Shown: positions 35,219 to 46,320, numbered from the stretch's first letter. The stretch: DNA of 64,000 nucleotides from Ariolimax columbianus (GCA_036924085.1 JAVGWX010000012.1:30615479-30679478); one strand, 5' to 3'. The notes: generated by a model not told the origin, from the sequence alone. Made by a program: numbers and translations.

Positions 35219-35963
35219 AAAGGGGATATTTGCAGTCCTGCATCGCTCAATATCAAACTTCATATTCTGTTACGGTAAACGGTCTGGACACAACCTAGTT
35301 GTCATCTACCTCTTTATCAAATTCCTTTATCTCCTCAACTCGATTGGCCAACTATTCATAATCTCATCCTTCCTCAAGACAAACTATTTGACATTTGGGA
35401 CTAACGCTGTTGCGTCATACGCCCAAAATGGCCAATGGGAAGATGAACACGTGTTTCCGAGGGTCACACTGTGCGACATGAAGGTTCGAGTTCTAGGCAA
35501 CGTATACATATACACAATTCAATGCGTGCTTGGTATTAACATATTCCTGGAGAAGTTCTTTTTCGTTGTGTGGTTCTGTTTGCTGTTTATGATCGTCGCC
35601 AACGCTTTAAGTTTTGTAAGGTGGGCAATACAACTGTTACACAGGGAAAAAAATGTTCAATTCATGACAAAATACTTCGGATATCTGCTTCCTAAAGGGA
35701 CAACCGCACATCAAGATCACAAGATGTTTCAAGAAATGTCCAGAAGATATCTGAAAGCAGACGGCGTGTTTCTCATCAGGATGATTGCCGAAAACTCTAC
35801 AGATCTTTTAACTGTCGATCTTATTCGACAAATCTGGATGCGATTCAGAGATTTCAATGAAGCAGAAGGTAAGGAACATGTGGACGAATTCCAGAAAGAG
35901 AATCCAGAAGAATCTACAATGAATGGAGGAGCGGGAATTCAGCTGGATGACGTCGACAAATAG
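35219..35963 (+). CDS. Innexin B, terminal exon (TM3 to C-terminus)
   Basis: The acceptor CAACTTTCAG ends at 35218, and the first base completes the Lys codon from 31082. The protein reads KGIFAVLHRSISNFIF, then CYGKRSGHNLVVIYLF and TM3 IKFLYLLNSIGQLFII. Extracellular loop 2 carries GQWEDEHVFPRVTLCDMK and YTIQCVL, giving the two loop cysteines with 16 residues between. TM4 is FFFVVWFCLLFMIVANALSF. The tail includes DGVFLIRMIAEN and LLTVDLIRQIWMRF, as in innexin A, and then extends into an acidic C-terminus ending QLDDVDK before TAG. The frame is intact. The first ATG of the long frame (35388) is internal, because homology starts at the exon border. Confidence 0.95.
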
Positions 35964-36009
35964 AATCTACAGAACACAATAGACTTTCTAACCATGGCCT
36001 ATTATCTGC

Positions 36010-36130
36010 AGTAGACTGTGGTGTAACAGAGGTAGCGACCTTGATTTTCAAAGCAAATCTACCGGGCTCAACCCCGTTATCGAAGCGTTCTAGTCAAACC
36101 CAGCTGTAAATATCAACCTGACTTACTCTT
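36010..36130 (+). mobile_element. SINE S1 fragment
   Basis: CCGGGCTCAACCCCGTTAT (decayed B-box region), then GTCAAACCCAGCTGTAAATA, parallel to the segment at 61235-61280. It lies directly downstream of innexin B, possibly in its 3' UTR. Confidence 0.5.
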
Positions 36131-36689
36131 AGAGAAGGATTCACAGTTGCGAAATGATTTGGACACCAGATTAACAAAAGAAAGCTGAGACATTGTACAA
36201 TGCAATCGTTTACACGCCATCCACGACAACAGTGTCTGCTTTATCTTACTATAATAAAAGACTTGAAAAGCATGTCTGTGTTGATAATAGTCTGGATTTG
36301 CTAGAATTATGTATTTATCATCGGTTCTTAGTTCCTTGACCAATGGCTGACAGAAGCAGCCATCACGTCTGATGCAGACGTTCAGGGCTGCTACAAACTC
36401 CCTCTTCGTCGCCTGGTCTATGAACATATATAGCACGAGACCAAGCTCTGGCTCCTCCTTTTGGCATCTTTCTGTGAACCATTATTTATTAAAGGTGGAC
36501 CAGTAGAAGGCGACGTAGAAATTATTTGGATTATTTTATGAATTTAATTCAACGACTCTCACAGGGTTGTTGAATGATCAAGTCAATAAATAAGTCGATA
36601 TAATTTAATGCAAGATCACATTGTCTGTCTGAAAAAACAGCAATACGCTGCATCAATTTGTTTACAAGCTTTTATAACTGTTTTTCGTT

Positions 36690-37025
36690 TGCGTACTTGA
36701 CTGTTGTCCATTTTCGTACATGAGTTGACCGTTTGCGTACTTGACTGTTGTCCATTTTCGTACATGAGTTGACCGTTTGCGTACTTGACTGTTGTCCATT
36801 TTCGTACATGACTTGACCGTTTGCGTACATGACTGTTGTTAATTTTCGTACATGACTTTACCGTTTGCGTACTTGACTGTTGTCCATTTTCGTACATGAC
36901 TTGACCGTTTGCGCACTTGACTGTTGTCCATTTTCGTACAAGACATGATCATTTGCGTACTTGACTGCTGTCTATTTGCGTACTTGACCGTTCATTTGCA
37001 TACTTGACTGTTGTTCATTTGCGTG
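36690..37025. repeat. 44 bp minisatellite
   Basis: About eight copies of a 44 bp unit containing TTTGCGTACTTGACTGTTGT and CCATTTTCGTACATGA. Right-hand copies are shortened and diverged. Confidence 0.93.
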
Positions 37026-37077
37026 GACTTCTATTTATCCTATTTTAACAAACGTCCAATAATTTTAGTCTTAGTTG

Positions 37078-37365
37078 ACTTATACTTCTACAAGGTCATA
37101 AGCCCCTGTGCAGGTCCCATCACTGGTAGGAGCTTGATGTAGCCAGGAGGAGGATTTCCTGCTTTGCGGACTAGGCTCGAGCAGCTTATTACTCCAATAT
37201 GGAGGGTTGTTAACTGATGTGCAATCCATACTAATAGACTGAAATACTAAAGCAAAGTAGACATATAGCCTGTTAGACGCCATATATGCTGCTCTTAACA
37301 ACCACCTAACCAGTTACACAGTTAGTCGCTTCTTACGACATGCTCTCTATTGGGCAGAAGTGATA
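37078..37365 (-). repeat. Dispersed repeat R1, reverse copy
   Basis: Mirror order of the 34005-34265 blocks: GGAGGATTTCCTGCTTTGCG, GAGCAGCTTATTACTCC, GTAGACATATAGCCTGTTAG. It also extends to TAGTCGCTTCTTACGACATG at 37322, a sequence whose complement recurs at 41394 and inside the 97 bp array at 59080. Confidence 0.65.
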
Positions 37366-37369
37366 TTCT

Positions 37370-38340
37370 TGTCCTTGCCATACAATCTAATGATCTGATA
37401 TTGTGCAAACAAACTCTGCTAGTACAACTTGTGAATCTATCACATTTTGACGGATCACGGACAGCTTATTCAACAGTTTGTACCAACAGGCGTTGTTTTT
37501 TTGTGTGTTAAATCTTGACATGTATCGATAGCGACATCAACAGCCTCAAGTCGCTCGAACAAGCAAACGCCTTCATTGTGTTTGGAAATCACGAACCACC
37601 TAGAGTAAACATTGAAGATGGCGCAAGGGAAGAATGAACGATGACCACTCTCAAAGATTAAAGTCGGCAATGAACGTAGACCAACTTCATCTCTCTAATT
37701 TCGTTATGATAAAAGTTATCAAGGGAATACTGCATAGATGAGCACACCAAATTTTTCAGAAAAGACCGAAACAAAAATATATTTGTTTTAAACAAAACGC
37801 TAATATACCAATTCACATGGGACGAGTGCAACAAAGTCTGCCGTGCCAGGATTGGTCTTTATACGAGAACATATATCGCAGCACAAGTCAGACGATGTCG
37901 CCATCTTCGCTTGCGATGGGCAACTATTATTATTAGATGTGTTTCAAGATTTTTATTCCATGTGTGCCTTGGTTTCCCATTACGTCTCTTGTGATGTTAT
38001 TCTAGAACAGAAAATACCTTGTAATACTGTCAGCTGGCTTCCCTAATGTGTGTCATTTCCATTGCGTAGAGAAATGAAGAGTGACACAGCCCACATCCCA
38101 AACATGCATACGTTTGGATTCGGCAAGTTAGTGCCTCTGTGGGAAGTAAACATACACACGATGTCTGCTAAAGGCAGATACACTTGAACGTAAAGGGCAA
38201 AATACAGAACAACTCACTCGCATTAGGAAACAGGGCGGTCAAGAAATCAAATATCAATCGCCAATGCCATCTCCTAACTGCCATGATACATTGTCTATTC
38301 GGTTCTTTCCAGCATTTCTGCTTTAGTCAACTAAGCAAAC
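37370..38340. other. Unique intergenic DNA, no gene seen
   Basis: Short frames only, none with recognisable motifs. Confidence 0.35.
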
Positions 38341-38374
38341 TGGAATTATTCCTTCTGTTATGTGCAAGCATTCA

Positions 38375-38665
38375 TTTGTTGTAAGTCTGTCTAATATCAT
38401 CATGTTTAAGGAGAGAAACATGTCCGGGTGAATTATTTTGTTGCAAGTCTGCCTAATGTCATCATGTTTAAGGAGAGAAACATGTCCGGGTGAATTATTT
38501 TGTTGCAAGTCTGCCTAATGTCATCATGTTTAAGGAGAGAAACATGTCCGGGTAAATTATTTTGTTGCAAGTCTGCCTAATGTCATCATGTTTAAGGAGA
38601 GACATATGTCCGAAATAATTCATTTGTTACAAGCCTACCTTATGCCACCAGCGTAAGAAGAGACG
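38375..38665. repeat. 62 bp minisatellite
   Basis: Five copies of a 62 bp unit containing GTTGCAAGTCTGCCTAATGT and AAGGAGAGAAACATGTCCGG. The central copies are nearly identical and the right edge is diverged. Confidence 0.93.
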
Positions 38666-39004
38666 CATGTCAGCAACTTTTATCCCAGCACAAAAAACTA
38701 TATTAGCAATGTCGAGAACCTTAAGATGGCTACAAGTAAATTGTGTGCAGATTTACTTTAGGGGTGCCTAAATACACTACGTATTTGTAGAAGTATATCT
38801 AGAGCTTTATATTTCAAACCGATATAAACTGCAAGTACAGTGCATAGCCAACAGTTAGAGTTCATTCCTTACTTGAGGGTTTTACTCAAACGTAATCAAA
38901 TGCACACACTTATGAGTGAATGCGTATTTTTATTTAATATAATTAATGTCTCTGTGACTGTCTAGCTTTACATCTGGTGTCAGTTAATTACGTGTATGTC
39001 TTTA

Positions 39005-39330
39005 CTAAACAACTTAACGTCTTTATACTGGTTTATAAGACGCTGCAGAGTATGTATACAACCAGTTTCTTTTACATTTACCTGATATAAAAATACCTAT
39101 GTGCATCCAATCTATTCTTCAATGCATTAAATGACCCTGCGTTCACCATTTTCCGTGACAATGCATTCCAAACATTCCCCATTCCCTTACTAAAATTTTT
39201 TTTTTCTGGTATCTAATCTGGGCCTTCTTTAATTAATTTGTGGCAGTGCGCGCTTTTTCTTGTAGTGCGCTGTAGTTTGAAAACCTGTTACAGTCTAATG
39301 TATCCTCATCTGGAATAAACCGTGTGTGTA
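39005..39330 (-). mobile_element. CR1-like LINE 3' end fragment
   Basis: Shares with 49975-50240, in the same order, TTAACGTCTTTATACTGGTT, AGTATGTATACAACCAGTT, TTCTTCAATGCATTAAATG and CCTGTTACAGTCTAATGTAT. It is a 5' truncated copy of the family present at 49972-52660. Its inner end overlaps the start of a 229 bp duplication. Confidence 0.75.
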
Positions 39331-39691
39331 CAACTTGAGAGTAAAGTGTATTTTCTTGAATACCTGGTCTGTATGAACGTTAATTTGCCAGCTATTTGCT
39401 TACAATCATTAATATAGAACCCCGAGGCAGAGAATATAATTAAAGACATGGGTTTCCCAAGATAATTTGTGGCAGTGCGCGCTTTTACTTGTAGTGCGCT
39501 GTAGTTTGAAAACCTGTTACAATCTAATGATTCCTCATCTGGAATAAACCGTGTGTGTACAACTTGAGAGTAAAGTGTATTTTCTTGAATACCTGGTCTG
39601 TATGAATGTTAATTTGCCAGCTATTTGCTTACAATCATTAATATAGAACCCCGAGGCGGAAAATATAATTTAAGACATGGGTTTCCCAAGA
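39234..39691. repeat. 229 bp tandem duplication overlapping a LINE 3' end
   Basis: The copies 39234-39462 and 39463-39691 are nearly identical, sharing GGCAGTGCGCGCTTTT, GGAATAAACCGTGTGTGTAC and CATGGGTTTCCCAAGA at a constant offset of 229. The left part of each unit is derived from the LINE 3' region and the right part is unrelated flank. Confidence 0.93.
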
Positions 39692-39984
39692 CATTCGATC
39701 CACCTAATAGAAACATACGGTGGACAGCAATCAGCCGTCAGAATACAGAGCGAAGAAACCTAATATTGATTCGAGATACACATGGGAGTCAGACACGGTT
39801 GCTCTCTTTCAACATACCTATTCAACATCTAGGCTGACAACGTCATGAGAAATGTAAAAACGTTCCAATTTACGCTGCTTCGACCTATATAAAATAGGAG
39901 GAAACGAAATTCCAGGAATAAGATATGTCGATACAATCTTGCTCTCAAAAAGTGCTTCTTCTTCGTCGCTCGTTCTCAAACTCC

Positions 39985-40490
39985 AGCTATGTTTACAGAT
40001 GCCCTGGCCGTGATTACAGCACTAAAAAGGCAGAAAAATACTGAACTTAATGATTTAAGAGCAGTACTCTGTCAACTATGCCAGCAGTCCGCACCAAAAA
40101 AGAATAGTGGTACAGTGGGTTCCATCCCACTGTAACATCCAAGGCAACGAGGAGGCAGACAGACTGGCAAAAGAAGGTGCAAGACTACCACAACCAAATT
40201 TTAGTGTAACCTACGAAGAGTCCAAAAGGTTTATTAGGGTCAGATACATGGCCAAATGGAAAACAGAACATACTGGCTACACAAAAAATGATGCCTATTA
40301 CCAGTTGAGCAGAAGAGGTCGCGGTCTTTAGACTCCGCATAGGCCACAACAGACTGAGGTACCATCTATTCAATAAACTGAAGAAAGGTGGCCCTGACGA
40401 ATGCACCTGTGGTACAGGGAAAATGACCGTTGAACATCTGCTGCAAAATTGCTCGACATACGAGGACCAGAGAAAGCACATGTGGCCATC
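39985..40490 (+). mobile_element. LINE fragment: RNase H end plus C-terminal zinc-knuckle
   Basis: The + strand reads FTDALAVITALKRQK, then VQWVPSHCNIQGNEEADRLA (the last RNase H motif, His and Asp present), KEGARLPQPN and YEESKRFIRVRY. After a frameshift at about 40330 it continues VFRLRIGHNRLRYHLF and DECTCGTGKMTVEHLLQNC, a CxC-H-C cluster typical of the ends of RNase H-bearing LINE proteins. Reverse transcriptase is not present upstream. An R2 repeat on the minus strand starts at about 40515. Confidence 0.8.
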
Positions 40491-40514
40491 ACCAGTGGCA
40501 ACACTAGACAAGCT

Positions 40515-40855
40515 AGCAAGTTCTGAAAATGGCTTTGCAGAATGTAGTCTAGAGAACGGAATGCATTGTGTCAATGTTTACAGCTTGACTGCGAAATTTG
40601 CACCTTTCGAAGGTGCTACACTTTTGCATGGCATTTTTGGGTACCGGGATATACTTCCCGCTTTGGTACATTCTTCTTACCCAGTCTGTCCTGTCGGATT
40701 ACCATGTGGAGGTGGAGAAGGGCCTTGGCAGCTCTCTTTTGCTGGCCCTGACGCTATCAGTTAGGTTTTGGTCGCTGGCCCTGGCGCTAGCAGTTAGCTT
40801 TCGGTCGCTGGCCCTGACACTATCAGTTAGCTTTGGATCGCTAACCACTACACCT
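40515..40855 (-). repeat. GAA-tailed dispersed repeat R2, reverse copy
   Basis: On the + strand it shares ACAGCTTGACTGCGAAATTT, GCACCTTTCG, CATGTGGAGGTGGAGAAGGG and TGGCCCTGACGCTA with the copy at 41900-42215. The GCTGGCCCTG segment is locally triplicated at its right end (40740-40845). Confidence 0.65.
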
Positions 40856-40919
40856 CATTCATTGTCCAGCATCGCGATCAGAAACTGTGCTAAGAGGCTA
40901 TATCAATTATTTATGTCCG

Positions 40920-41370
40920 TTCTGAAGAATATTGAAGGTCAGAACCTTTACCTGAACATCAAACAAACTAAGAAAAGCCCACCGGTAAAACAAGACTTCA
41001 ACACAGCTTTGTTTTCTCATGAGAGGAAATTGGAAATGTAACACACTTCAAATACCTGGGCCCTGTACTTAACAACAATGGAGACTGCACAGAGAAAGTA
41101 AGAAGATGACTGATTACGGCAAAATGCAAACAGACAACTCAAATTAAAAAAATTAGGAGAATATGCATTTTTCCTTGTGGCAACTTATGGTTGTGAGGCA
41201 ATCACACAGGCATTCAAAAAAAAAAAAAAAGATCTGAACTTTCTAGATCCAGTACAATAGAAGAATCCGAAAAATTACTTGAACAAGCAAAGAAACAAAC
41301 AGAGATTCCTACAGACAGATTCCTACTTATTACCGAGAAGTTCGATGCGTCTTTGTGCATGACAAAAAGA
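40920..41370 (+). mobile_element. RTE-type LINE fragment
   Basis: The + strand reads LYLNIKQTKKSP, then EIGNVTHFKYLGPVLNNNGD followed by CTEKVRR. After a stop and a frameshift, fragments of the FPVATYGCE-like segment follow (41170-41210). This corresponds to the GLxLNxKKTK, then VxxFKYLGSxxNxxGDC stretch of RTE reverse transcriptases. Confidence 0.7.
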
Positions 41371-41384
41371 AAAGCACCAATGCC

Positions 41385-41560
41385 CCGCAGAGAGCATGTT
41401 GTAAGAGGCGACTAATTATGTGACATGGCATAACATCGGCAATGGTTAGGTAGTTAGTTAAGAGAAGCATAGATGGCGCCTAACAGGCTGTGGGTCTACT
41501 TTTCTCTAATGTTTCAGTCTATAAAAATGGACTCGCACATCGGTAAGCCACTTTTCAAGA
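41385..41560 (+). repeat. Dispersed repeat R1 copy
   Basis: GAGAGCATGTTGTAAGAGGC, then GCATAGATGGCGCCTAACAG and TGGACTCGCACATCGGTAAG, in the same order as in the long R1 copies. Confidence 0.65.
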
Positions 41561-41841
41561 AACTGGTTACATATAAACACGGCAGTCTTCTAAACCAATA
41601 CAAAGAAGTTAAGTTATGTTAAGAATGTGATGAGCGCGACGTACTGCCACGAGCTTGCTACATGATGATAAGGCATGTAGTGAAACAATGAAATATACAA
41701 CATGCGATTATGGTAATGTTGTTATTTCTTTGAAATAGGTCAAAATAGGTCAATTTGGAAATGCGCAACGAGATCAAACGTTTATAGACTATTTCTTTAT
41801 GAAGAAGTGCAAAAAGGAGGCTTGCATACCTTTGATTATAT

Positions 41842-42215
41842 ATCATTCTTCTTCTTCTTCTTCTTCTTCTTCTTCTTCTTCTTCATTCGCTCTCAATCTC
41901 CCGCTACCAAACCCCGAAAGGGCTTAAGTAGCAGAATGTAGTCCAGAGAACGGAATGCGTTGTGTCGTGGTTTACAGCTTGACTGCGATATTTGCACCTT
42001 TCGGTCCAACACATCCGACTTCAGCAAGCATTTTTTTAGTACCGGGTTAGCATTCCCTCTTCGAGCCCTTCTCCTTAGCCAGTCTGCCTTGCTACAGCCT
42101 GTTATCCAGGATCACCGCGTGGAGGTGTAGAAGGGTCTTGGCAGCTCTGGTTCGCTGGCCCTGACGCTAGCAGTCAGCTATGGGTCGCTGACCACTGCAG
42201 CTCATGCGCTGCTCG
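41842..42215 (-). repeat. GAA-tailed dispersed repeat R2, reverse copy with CTT microsatellite
   Basis: Begins with 13-14 CTT triplets (41847-41886), the (GAA)n tail on the repeat strand. It continues with CTCCCGCTACCAAACCCCG, TACAGCTTGACTGCGATATT, GCACCTTTCGGTCCAACACA, GATCACCGCGTGGAGGTGTA and GCCCTGACGCTAGCAGTCAG. It is the most complete copy of R2 with its tail in the window. Confidence 0.75.
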
Positions 42216-42329
42216 GCGTCTTGATATATCATTATTATCCAATACTCGAACAATGCATGAAGAAATATATACATTTTTTAATATAACCTAACACAGCACT
42301 TATTTAACGATATTCGATTGAGCAGATAG

Positions 42330-43385
42330 TAGCTTCAGTTCAGTTCAGTTCATCCCGTAACCCATCAGGTCCTTGGGGCACACGTGAAGACACCCTCAAA
42401 ACCCCACGCCATCCCTCTCTGTCTGTCGCCGCCTGTCGTATCTCACCGGGACAAGGCCTGACCACTCAGTGATGTTGTCCACCCATCTCTTCCTTGGACG
42501 TCCTCGCCCTCTCTGTCCCGGTACGGAACCAAAGAGTATCGAGTTGGTAATTCCGTTGGACCTCGCGACGTGCCCGCACCAGGCCATCTTTCGTCTTTTG
42601 ATAGCTGTGAACATATCTTCAAAAGGACCAATAGCGTCTTCAACTCTCTGACGTATTTCTACGTTCGTGACACGATCTTTATATGTACGATTTAGGAGTT
42701 TTCTATAGCACCTCATTTCCATTGCATGTATTCTGCCCTGGGTATCTGCTGTAATGGCACAGGTCTCGCAGGCATACAGAAATATTGATAGCACGAGAGA
42801 GCGCATTAGTCTAACTTTTATGCCGAGGGCGAGTCGCTTGTCTTGCCATATAGGTTTCAGCCTAGTCAGCGCCGCTGTTGTTTGTGCTATTCTTGCAATT
42901 ACCTCTGGCTTCGATCCCTCTTCACTGATCAATGATCCCAGATATTTGAAACGTTTTACCACCTCAAGTTCCTGCCCATTTGTCTCTATTATAGATTAAA
43001 ACCCTGTTATGTTATTGGTCATGAGCTTTCTTTTATCTGCATTTATTTCCATACCAAAACTCAGGGCCGCTCTATCCAAGCTACCAATCAATTCCTGGAG
43101 TTCTCTTTCTGTGCCTGCCAATACATCAATATCATCAGCAAATCGGAAGTTTGTGATAAGCCTGTCACCTATTTTAACCGTGCCAACATGTTCTTTTAAG
43201 CTTGTCTCCATTATTCTCTCCAAAAATATATTGAAAAGTGTTGGGGAGAGTATACATCCCTGTCTCACACCCACCGTCGTACGGAACCAATCGCCTAGCG
43301 TTCCCTCTACAGAGACTGCGCTTGTCGCCTGCTCATACAGGTTTGCAATTACCCTCACAATATCACTGTTGAACTTATAATGCGT
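42330..43385 (-). mobile_element. RTE-type LINE, reverse transcriptase C-terminal half
   Basis: A long minus-strand frame with one in-frame stop (TAA near 42996). It reads VRVIANLYEQATSAVSVEG, FRTTVGVRQGCILSPTLF, TNFRFADDIDVLAG (catalytic FADD box), then after the stop KRFKYLGSLISEEGSKPEV, IAQTTAALTRLKPIW, IFLYACETCAI, EMRCYRKLLNRTYKDRVTN, RRKMAWCGHVAR and GQRGRGRPRKRWVDNITEW. Apart from that stop about 320 codons are intact, so it is fairly young. The 3' flank carries a TTCAG-type pentamer tail (42330-42350). It is 5' truncated at about 43385, where it abuts an opposite-oriented endonuclease fragment of the same family. Confidence 0.9.
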
Positions 43386-43389
43386 GCTG

Positions 43390-44060
43390 CCGATTAAGTG
43401 AGCTCACAAGCCAACCTCACTTCCTCGGGGTACACACTGGGCAACTAGAACCGTGAGGCTCTAGGCTAACGAGGAAATGGCTCGCTTGGGGGGACGGGCT
43501 CCTCCAGGTTAAATGCAGATGTTGGCCCACCGCAGCTTGGAGAGGAGATAGGCGCCGCCAGGTGATTTCAAGCCTAAGAATCACACATGAGGACAAAAAC
43601 GAAATCTATTATACCGGATCGGTCGCAGCCCGAGTCAACAAGGACCGCGCCTGCCGTCCCACACCAGGGCGGAGGTGTTAAGTGTGCAACTGGTGATACC
43701 ATACGACTCAGAAGAGAAGATTTCATTCTGGGCACTTGGAATGTTAGAACTCTTAAGTGCAAGTAGGAAAATAAAAGAACTGACCCATGAGATAGATAGA
43801 TACTACTGAAATGTGCTTGGCATATGCAAAGCACATTTGAAAAATTTCGGAGAACACACAACAGAAGAAGGTCACAAGTTCTATTACAGTGTAAGACCTG
43901 ACAAGCATCTTCATGGAGTCGGAATGCTGGTGCACAAAGACACAGCATGTTGTGTATTGGGTTGCCGACCAGTATCAAGCCGATTGCTCAGTATACGACT
44001 AAGTGCAAAGCCCGATAGTAGCTACACGGACAAATCTCTTAAATTTTACCTTGTCACAAG
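43390..44060 (+). mobile_element. RTE-type LINE 5' fragment: 5' UTR and AP-endonuclease start
   Basis: From 43390 to 43700 a GC-richer leader resembles an RTE 5' UTR. Then the + strand reads GTWNVRTL (43735), the opening of an APE-type endonuclease of the craniofacial-development-protein-2-like class. After one frameshift come KELTHEIDRYYWNVLGICKA, HLKNFGEHTTEEGHKFYYS, KHLHGVGMLVHKDTACCVLG and CRPVSSRLLSIRLSAKP. It stops after about 110 residues. The orientation is opposite to the adjacent RT fragment at 42330-43385. Confidence 0.8.
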
Positions 44061-44324
44061 AACAATGTATCTCATGAAAGTGAGATAACAAATGCTACTA
44101 TCACAGTAACATTTGTTAAAACTGAACAATAGAACTTACTAAAATGCTTGAACTGTGAGTTTGTTGAAATACAGAATTTTAAAAAAATGAGTTACGCTGC
44201 TAACATTTAAATTAATATTATTAATTCATTTTTAGAACATTCAAATGTTTTTTAAAAAAAGATCCTATTACGCCATGCGGCACATAGGAAATATGGTGTT
44301 AGGCCCATATTATTTTGTAACCTA

Positions 44325-44488
44325 CGGCACTTAGTGGATGATGTGGTCATCATCAAGCCGGCCGTCTTTACGTCTCGGACTGAACCGGCACCCATTTATG
44401 GCAGGGTCGACGTGGGATCCATTGCGGTATGAAAAATCTATACTGCCTCAACCAATACCGCGTTAACCACTGCGCTACACGGCTCCTA
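44325..44488 (-). mobile_element. tRNA-derived SINE-like element
   Basis: Minus-strand head GAGCCGTGTAGCGCAGTGG, with A box TAGCGCAGTGG, then TTAACGCGGTATTGG. A B-box-like GGTTCAGTCC lies about 100 bp further. The large A-to-B spacing means the head is rearranged. No target duplication was found. Confidence 0.5.
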
Positions 44489-44489
44489 A

Positions 44490-45128
44490 TTCAAATGTTT
44501 GCTTACTACTAATAAATGAATTTCACTCTGCTTATTTTATTAGAAAATTATCCCACTTTGTAAATAATTGTCTCCCTTAGCATTTCAAAAGATAACAAAA
44601 ACTTCAATTACTAAATTGTTGAACATATCTCGAAAATTAATGTGTCGTTTTTATAAGGATGCATTTTAAATAAATAGAACACACTTTAAGTTCTTTTTCA
44701 CATTCATTATTACATTATTTCGTTAAACAATTTTCAATTCATGGTAGCCACAACAGAACACTTTTACATTTCGATTTAAAACTCAAGCTTAGTTGCAATC
44801 AAAATTACCAGGTTCAAATATAATTTCGTGTCCAGTTTGAATGGGTATGTACCTTTGCCTTTCTCGAAATGATCACTTCTACGTCTACAGAAGGGATTGC
44901 TAAAACTACTATACTGCAAAACTGCCATAGTGGTATAAAGATATAAACACGCACCCGCTGGCCAATACATCCATACTACAAAAAGATATACACACGCATC
45001 CATACACTCACTGGACAATACGTCCTATTATCGTTCAAGGCTTTGATGTATGGTGGACAAATGTGTGCCTTTGTTGGTAAAATCAAGAAATGTAAACCTT
45101 TAATCAAACAAAAAACAAAACGTATATA
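44490..45128. other. AT-rich intergenic DNA, no gene seen
   Basis: Homopolymer-rich, no recognisable coding or mobile signature. Confidence 0.35.
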
Positions 45129-45513
45129 CGATGCGTTTTCAAATGAAATCGAACCAAACTGTAACACGTGAACTTACGTCCCTCTTTAAACATCGTTGTC
45201 CAGTTCTTCACGTTGTCTTTGACACACTTTTGTCACCAAACACTGCCTGCATTCTGCGATGAATATCAACTGGTCGACATCCTTCAACTGTTAGAAACCG
45301 AATCACCGCACGCTGATCAACTCTGAACGGATTCGGTATCACACAAACCATGTTTTCAACGGTCTGCTAAGGAAACTATGAGTCGGAGGATAATGACACT
45401 TTGCAAACTTGACGGTTGGTATTTGCTCTTTACACCAGAAATGACGTCATCATGTGCATCGTAGGTAAGTTCACTTGTTGCAGTTTGGTCCGGTTTCACT
45501 TGAACATGCCTCA
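45129..45513 (-). mobile_element. Non-autonomous mariner deletion derivative (MITE-like, 385 bp)
   Basis: TA dinucleotides flank the element (45127-45128 and 45514-45515). Imperfect terminal inverted repeats of about 40 bp are seen: the left end has TTTTCAAATGAAATCGAACC and the right end GGTTTCACTTGAACATGCC. On the minus strand, after the right TIR, the interior reads DQRAVIRFLTVEGCRPVDIH, RRMQAVFGDKSVSKTT, the N-terminal helix-turn-helix of a mariner transposase. It then runs out of frame into the left TIR. About 900 bp of catalytic domain are deleted, so it could only move with help from another copy. Confidence 0.85.
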
Positions 45514-45984
45514 TACATCGCTTCAGTAAATGGACAGACGCCCACACTCAAAATGTTTTTTTAGGAGATAACTGGGTTTTTTGTCACGTCTTGTAATTTA
45601 TTTGGCTGTGTCCCTTGTTTTGTTGTTTACTTTTTTAACCTTTAGCGTAAACATCCATTGGAAATTGGTATAACGTGCTGATGAAGGTGGTCCGTGGTCC
45701 TTCAGGCTGTGGTGCTATGAGTGGCTTCATTTGAGTAACGCTGACTACTACGGGGATCACGTCAATTCACGTCTTCCAATCAGCATATCTTTAAAACAGC
45801 ATGCTTCCAAGGAACGCAACATAAAAGTGAGATAGTGGACTTTAAGATAGTGGACTCCTGTTATCGAGTTGTGCCTGACCTTGACGTGATGTCCTGGTCA
45901 GTATGTTGCGTTTGACCTAGAAGTAATATCTTGGTCAGTATGGTGTGCCTGACCTTGAAGAGACGTTATTGTTAGTATAATATG

Positions 45985-46320
45985 TCTGACCGATTTACGT
46001 CTCAGTTCCCCTGATCGGACTAACGTCTCAGTTCACCCGGACGGACTAACGTCTTAATTCACCCGGTCGGACTAACATCTCAGTTCCCACAGTCGGACTA
46101 ACGTCTTAGTTCATCCAGTCGGACTAACGTCTAAGTTCACCCAGTCGGACTAACGTCTAAGTTCACCCAATCGGACTAACGTCTTAGTTCACCCGGTCGG
46201 ACTAACGTCTCAGTTCACCCGGTCGGACTATCGTCTTAGTTCACCCGGTCGGACTAACGTCTCAGTTTCCCTGTCGCACTTTCGTTTTAGTTCCCATGAC
46301 CGGAGTAGCGTCTCAGTTAT
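45985..46320. repeat. 26 bp minisatellite
   Basis: About 13 copies of GTCGGACTAACGTCTCAGTT followed by CACCCG. Confidence 0.95.

Larger units (their letters stand above)
26306..35963 (+). other. Innexin B gene span (start codon exon not identified)
   Basis: Four coding exons, 26306-26587, 29317-29450, 30974-31082 and 35219-35963, joined in one frame by GT/AG introns of 2729, 1523 and 4136 bp with junction phases 2, 1 and 2. The total is 1270 bp: one base completing an incoming codon plus 423 codons including the stop, or 422 residues, within the usual innexin range. All four membrane segments and both cysteine pairs are present and no frame is broken, so the gene looks functional. A short upstream exon must supply the start codon, because an in-frame TGA at 26292 precedes the first exon with no ATG between. 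An AATAAA at 36253 is a possible polyadenylation signal. Confidence 0.92.

Noticed and set aside
36113..36436. 107-codon minus-strand frame downstream of innexin B
   Set aside because: No known motif, and it overlaps SINE S1 sequence. I could not support a gene.
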